This document shows, piece by piece, positions 60,273 through 64,000 of a DNA stretch of 64,000 nucleotides (within the stretch, counting starts at the first letter, position 1; every line of letters starts with the position of its first letter). The translations under genes and the position numbers were made by a program. The notes beneath the pieces were generated by a model. The model did not search any database. It saw only the letters and a list, made by a program, of their open reading frames with translations, and was not told the origin of the DNA. Location of the stretch: positions 1 to 64,000 of the forward strand of contig JAKUNG010000016.1 of assembly GCA_022452285.1 (NCBI GenBank), given 5' to 3'. This stretch comes from Terriglobia bacterium (GTDB taxonomy: Bacteria > Acidobacteriota > Terriglobia > Versatilivoradales > Versatilivoraceae).

Positions 60273-61712
60273 CTATTCTTCAAGCGCAGTTTTTAATAGT
60301 TCATTAACCAATTTTGGGTTCGCCTGGCCTTTCGTTGCTTTCATTACCTGTCCTACAAAAAATCCAAAAGTTGCTTTTTTGCCACCCTTATATTCTGTAT
60401 AGATCTTGGGATTATCAGTAATTACACCTTGGATGAATTTATTAATTTCATTTGGGTCAGTAATCTGTTTTAAGCCTTGTTCTTTGATGATTTTTCGAGC
60501 TGATTTTTTTTCTCTAAACATTATCTCAAAAATTTCTTTTGCCATTTTGTTAGAGATTTCTTTGTTTTCTATACAATCAATTAGTTCGGCCAAGTTACTA
60601 GGGGTAATTGGAGAGGTTTCAATTTTTAGGTTGAATTCTCTTAGATCACGCAAAAGATCGCCCATGATCCAATTAGAGGTAGTTTTTGGATTTTTTGATC
60701 TCCTAGCTGTTTCTTCAAAAAAATCAGCTAGAGCTCGCGTACTTGTCAATACCCCTGCGTCATATGCTGGTATAGAGTATTGTGTTTCAAAGCGTTTTCT
60801 CTTAGTTTCTGGCAATTCAGGCATTTCTGATTGAATTTTTTTTTGCCAATTATTATCAATTACTAAAGCAGGTAGGTCTGGTTCAGGGAAATAACGATAA
60901 TCATGTGCTTCCTCCTTACTACGCATCGGAATAGTTCGTTGATCTGAAGAATTCCAGAGTCGAGTCTCTTGGTTAATGATGCCACCTTGTTGTACTGTTT
61001 GGATTTGCCGACCAATTTCATATTCGATGGCTTTTTGTAGAAAACGAAAGCTATTTAAATTTTTAAGCTCTGTTTTGGTTCCTAGTTTGTTAGATCCAGT
61101 CGGTCGAACTGAAACATTAGCATCGCAACGCAGACTACCTTCTTCCATGTTGCCATCACATACTTCAAGATACTCCAAAATAGTTTTTAATTTGGTTAAA
61201 TAGCTGTGAGCCTCAGTAGGTGAATAAATATCAGGTTCACTAACAATTTCGATAAGCGGTGTTCCACTTCGGTTGAGGTCAATATAACTAAAGCGATTTG
61301 AATCTGAGAACCCATCATGGATGGATTTTCCAGCATCTTCTTCTAAATGGACTCGTTTGATTCGAATTTTTTTAAGTTGTTTATCTTCAATTACATTTAG
61401 ATAACCAAACTCAGCTAATGGTTTATCAAATTGAGAAATTTGATAACCTTTTGGAAGATCAGGATAAAAATAATTTTTTCGAGCAAAAATAGAAGTCTGG
61501 TTGATCTTGCAGTTAAGTGCCATGCCCGTTTTTACTGCCATGACAACGGCAGACCGATTCAGTACTGGCAGAGCACCCGGAAGACCAAGACAAACGGGGC
61601 AAGTATTAGTATTCGGTGGTGAACCAAATTGAGTGGAGCACAAACAAAATATTTTTGCTTTGGTACGAAGTTGTGCATGTACTTCGAGGCCAATAACGGG
61701 TTCATAGGTCAT
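60273..61712 (-). CDS. gatB: Asp/Glu-tRNA(Asn/Gln) amidotransferase subunit B
   Basis: GatB activates Glu-tRNA(Gln) or Asp-tRNA(Asn) for amidation by GatA. It begins with [18 protein letters not shown], has the zinc-type cysteines CLCSTQFG and [11 protein letters not shown], and the core [18 protein letters not shown] and DAGKSIHD. The C-terminal YqeY-like tail ends with [19 protein letters not shown]. At 479 residues it is complete. gatA and gatC are not in the window, so the complex is encoded at separated loci or just outside. Confidence 0.95.
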   Translation of the reverse strand: MTYEPVIGLEVHAQLRTKAKIFCLCSTQFGSPPNTNTCPVCLGLPGALPVLNRSAVVMAVKTGMALNCKINQTSIFARKNYFYPDLPKGYQISQFDKPLAEFGYLNVIEDKQLKKIRIKRVHLEEDAGKSIHDGFSDSNRFSYIDLNRSGTPLIEIVSEPDIYSPTEAHSYLTKLKTILEYLEVCDGNMEEGSLRCDANVSVRPTGSNKLGTKTELKNLNSFRFLQKAIEYEIGRQIQTVQQGGIINQETRLWNSSDQRTIPMRSKEEAHDYRYFPEPDLPALVIDNNWQKKIQSEMPELPETKRKRFETQYSIPAYDAGVLTSTRALADFFEETARRSKNPKTTSNWIMGDLLRDLREFNLKIETSPITPSNLAELIDCIENKEISNKMAKEIFEIMFREKKSARKIIKEQGLKQITDPNEINKFIQGVITDNPKIYTEYKGGKKATFGFFVGQVMKATKGQANPKLVNELLKTALEE

Positions 61713-61802
61713 AAGAAGAACTTAAAACAGCGAATTTTTGCTCATTTAAAATGCTGATTGATTACATTTTTATTAAAAAGCATTTCAAAAAGTTTTAATT
61801 AG

Positions 61803-63401
61803 TTATTCAGTTTTAATTTTTACCATTACCTTACTATCATCATGGTAAAGAGATTTTGCTTGTGGTAAAAGTTCTAGAGCTTTTTGAAATTGAAGGTCTC
61901 CTTCTAAATATACCTTTTGAGCTTTTATAGGGCCCATCCGAGACAGGAAATACTCGTAACTAATCCTGCGTTTAATAAATTCAATGTTCTCAACTAATAA
62001 ATCCTTCTCGTAGGCAACCTCCTGATCTTGAAGATGGGATTCAAAGTCGCCCAATATCTGGGGTGTCACCTGAAAATTTTCATCTACTTTTGGATGGGAA
62101 GGATTATAGGTGCGAACGAAACTGAAGATTGCACCTTTACTTAATAGTTGGGATTGGAATTGATTAAGTTTTAAGCTTTTAATTATTACATCCGGGGCTA
62201 TACCACCCCCTCCATAAACCTTTCTTCCACTATCTGTATAATAAATTTTAGTTCTTGGCTCAGCACTTTCCTCACCAGGTCTTGAATTAATTCTTCCCTT
62301 ACCATAGTAATAATCGATGTAGGAACGATTTGCATATTCCCGTTGGATGAGCCGTCCACTGGGTGTATACCAGTGTGCAGTTGTTAGAGACACACCTGTA
62401 CCCTGGCTAAGAGGAAAAACAGTTTGAACCAATCCTTTACCAAAAGTAGTTTCACCAACTAATAAACCGCGGTCATGATCCTGTATTGCTCCAGCTACGA
62501 TTTCAGAAGCACTAGCACTACCTTTGTTAATCAAGACAACTAAGGGGAATAACTTATCCCCTGATCCTTTAGGAGATTGATATTCTTGATTTGAACTAGT
62601 AATGCGCCCTTTGGTTACTAGCACAGATTGACCAATTTTGAGAAACTTATCAGCTACAGCAATCGCTGCCTGGAGGTATCCCCCTGGATTATCTCTGAGA
62701 TCTAATATCATCCCATTTAAATCTGTTCCTAGTGTATCTAGACTTTTAGTGATCTCTTTTTCAGTTGTTTCATTAAAACTATCAATCTTAATGTAACCAA
62801 CTTTTTGGCTGATGAAAAAAGTAAATGGGACACTGTGATGAGGGATAGCATCCCGAACAATAGCGAAATCAAGTAACTCAGAAATTCCAGCTCGTTGGAT
62901 TGAAATATTTACAACTGTTCCTTTTGCTCCTCGTAATTTTTCAACTACCGCCTGAATAGATAATCCTTCAGTGGATATGCTCTCAATTTTTGCGATGATA
63001 TCACCCGACCGAATTCCCAAACGATAAGCTGGCGTTCCTGGAATTGGTGAAATAACAGTTGGTTTTCCATTTTTAATGGCTATGGTGATACCAAGACCAT
63101 AAAAATTACCACGCTGGGTCTCTCTAAATTGAGAGAATTGCTGAGCATCAAAAAAGCTAGAATGTGGATCAAGCGTTCTTAACATTCCACGAATTGAGGC
63201 ATGGACACTCTTTTGGAGATTTATTTTGTCAGCATATTGCTGTTCTGAAATATTAAGAACCTGAGAGTATGTTTTTAATAGGTTATTAAATTGTTCGGAT
63301 TGGAAGGTGGTAATTTGCGTAGGCCTACCCCATAAGCCTCCAACTAGGGCGGAAAAAGCAATCACCAACATGACAATTGTCAACGATTTATATTTCGTCA
63401 T
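61803..63401 (-). CDS. ctpA: C-terminal processing peptidase (S41)
   Basis: An exported serine protease of the CtpA/Prc family, cutting C-terminal regions of periplasmic proteins. A signal anchor at the N-terminus is followed by a PDZ domain (LGIRSGDIIAKIESISTEGLS) and the S41 catalytic domain with nucleophile serine in GSASASEIVAGA and the base lysine in TTFGKGLVQT. ATG 63401 is preferred over a GTG at 63431, since GAGGT lies just upstream. The C-terminal 100 residues are charged and not catalytic. It is divergent from the Tat gene. Confidence 0.92.
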   Translation of the reverse strand: MTKYKSLTIVMLVIAFSALVGGLWGRPTQITTFQSEQFNNLLKTYSQVLNISEQQYADKINLQKSVHASIRGMLRTLDPHSSFFDAQQFSQFRETQRGNFYGLGITIAIKNGKPTVISPIPGTPAYRLGIRSGDIIAKIESISTEGLSIQAVVEKLRGAKGTVVNISIQRAGISELLDFAIVRDAIPHHSVPFTFFISQKVGYIKIDSFNETTEKEITKSLDTLGTDLNGMILDLRDNPGGYLQAAIAVADKFLKIGQSVLVTKGRITSSNQEYQSPKGSGDKLFPLVVLINKGSASASEIVAGAIQDHDRGLLVGETTFGKGLVQTVFPLSQGTGVSLTTAHWYTPSGRLIQREYANRSYIDYYYGKGRINSRPGEESAEPRTKIYYTDSGRKVYGGGGIAPDVIIKSLKLNQFQSQLLSKGAIFSFVRTYNPSHPKVDENFQVTPQILGDFESHLQDQEVAYEKDLLVENIEFIKRRISYEYFLSRMGPIKAQKVYLEGDLQFQKALELLPQAKSLYHDDSKVMVKIKTE

Positions 63402-63635
63402 GAATACCTCAAGTTGACCAAAATATAGCACCAGAGAAAATCTAAGTAAAGGTTAAACAGGTCGTATTGTTTTCATGAATAGGCTTGAAAATGAGTAGTT
63501 TATGGAAGATTTTGTGGATTTATTTTTCTTTTATGAATTTTGCTGTTGAAGGTATTTCTTTATTTCTAGAAAAAAAAAGAAGTAAATTGATTAAATATAG
63601 TTAACTGTTCTGTACATTTTCGTGACAAACCGAGC

Positions 63636-63664
63636 TTGACTTGTTGATACAGTCTCATTATGAT
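63636..63664 (+). promoter_or_regulatory. Sigma70-type promoter of the Tat gene
   Basis: TTGACT (63636-63641), a 17-base spacer and TATGAT (63659-63664) form a strong promoter 24 bases before the ATG. The ribosome site AGGAGG (63678-63683) lies between promoter and start. Confidence 0.65.
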
Positions 63665-63688
63665 TTGGCTGTCAACTAGGAGGAATCT

Positions 63689-64000
63689 ATGGGTCCAATA
63701 GGAGTACCTGAACTAATTATCATCTTTGTAGTGGCTTTGCTTGTTTTCGGCCCGCGTAAGTTACCGGAGTTAGGGAAATCTCTTGGAAGAGGTTTGTCTG
63801 AGTTTCGTCGTGCCTCAAATGAGCTAAGAAATACTTTAGAAGAAGAAGTAAGGGTAATTGATCATGAGACTTCCCAAACAGGTTCCACACAATCCGTTAA
63901 GAATGAACCATTACCGACTGAGTCGACGGAAGGTCGCTCTGACGATTCCATAGAAGAATCTCTATCTAACAAGAATGAATCATTACCGACTGAATCGACG
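63689..64000 (+). CDS. TatA/TatB-type translocase protein, cut by the window edge
   Basis: A 104-codon open frame runs to the right edge without a stop, so the 3-prime end is missing. The start has AGGAGG with a 5-base spacer. One membrane helix (PELIIIFVVALLVFGPRKLPELG) is shown here in two parts: PELIIIFVVALLVFG and FGPRKLPELGKSLG, the hinge and amphipathic helix. FGP and PELG are TatA/TatB hallmarks. The acidic tail contains repeated KNE-LPTEST units, unusual for Tat. It could be TatA or TatB; many DUF1501 proteins here carry Tat signals and would need it. Confidence 0.85.
   Translation, partial: MGPIGVPELIIIFVVALLVFGPRKLPELGKSLGRGLSEFRRASNELRNTLEEEVRVIDHETSQTGSTQSVKNEPLPTESTEGRSDDSIEESLSNKNESLPTEST
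63899..64000 (+). repeat. Repeated segment in the Tat gene tail
   Basis: A 30-base segment at 63899-63928 recurs at 63971-64000 with two visible differences and a 72-base period, which is 24 codons, so frame is kept. The repeat encodes KNE-(P/S)-LPTEST. More copies may lie past the window edge. Confidence 0.75.

Noticed and set aside
60406..60834. 142-codon plus-strand frame inside gatB
   Set aside because: Hydrophobic-looking antisense shadow of a universally conserved gene; no ribosome site.

Overview
The window is a gene-dense, AT-rich stretch of a Gram-negative (diderm) bacterial chromosome. A TonB-dependent receptor, an LptE-like lipoprotein, Tat components and many signal peptides point to an outer membrane. 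The lineage cannot be fixed from this sequence. The planctomycete-type secreted families (PSCyt1/DUF1549/DUF1553 and DUF1501), the CarboxypepD_reg-type TonB receptor and squalene genes hpnCDE fit Acidobacteriota or a PVC-related group. Many genes lack a clear Shine-Dalgarno site and several start at TTG. I see no transposase, phage gene, CRISPR array, rRNA or complete tRNA.

Layout. 0.3-6.4 kb: small-molecule metabolism (FAD oxidoreductase, 2-hydroxyacid dehydrogenase, malonyl-CoA-synthetase-like ligase, TauD-type dioxygenase, sirtuin). 6.4-22.1 kb: the most distinctive block. A minus-strand pair (DUF1549/DUF1553 cytochrome-like protein plus DUF1501), an SDR epimerase and a secreted two-domain esterase face a plus-strand operon of four exported proteins (haem-motif/WD40, PPC-domain, Ig-DUF1549/DUF1553, DUF1501). 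That operon has a near-consensus promoter overlapped by a small palindrome, and a strong intrinsic terminator. 22.3-24.8 kb: an unrecognised protein and 6-phosphogluconate dehydrogenase. 24.9-27.9 kb: a TonB receptor behind a well-formed cobalamin riboswitch. 28.1-32.3 kb: squalene genes hpnC-hpnD-hpnE followed by convergent ispH, an isoprenoid block.

32.6-45.5 kb: dipeptidase, class V aminotransferase, an exported CinA-like protein with a degenerate C-terminal domain, thioredoxin-like protein, two PfkB kinases, queF, ferredoxin, cysteine synthase family protein, GNAT, TerB-like protein, exported AGE-family epimerase and lytic transglycosylase. 45.6-63.4 kb: mostly housekeeping (alaS, recX, ilvE, leuS-lptE-holA, ferritin-like protein, ferrochelatase, phosphoglycolate phosphatase, mtnA, thioesterase, ygfZ, gatB, ctpA). 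The window ends inside a tatA/tatB-type gene with a repetitive acidic tail, which runs off the right edge.

The best candidate for an undescribed system is the 6.4-22.1 kb exported block: two divergent copies of a DUF1501 + DUF1549/1553 module with co-encoded accessory proteins. The families are known, but their biochemical function is not. The second most unusual item is the exported, catalytically degenerate CinA homologue.
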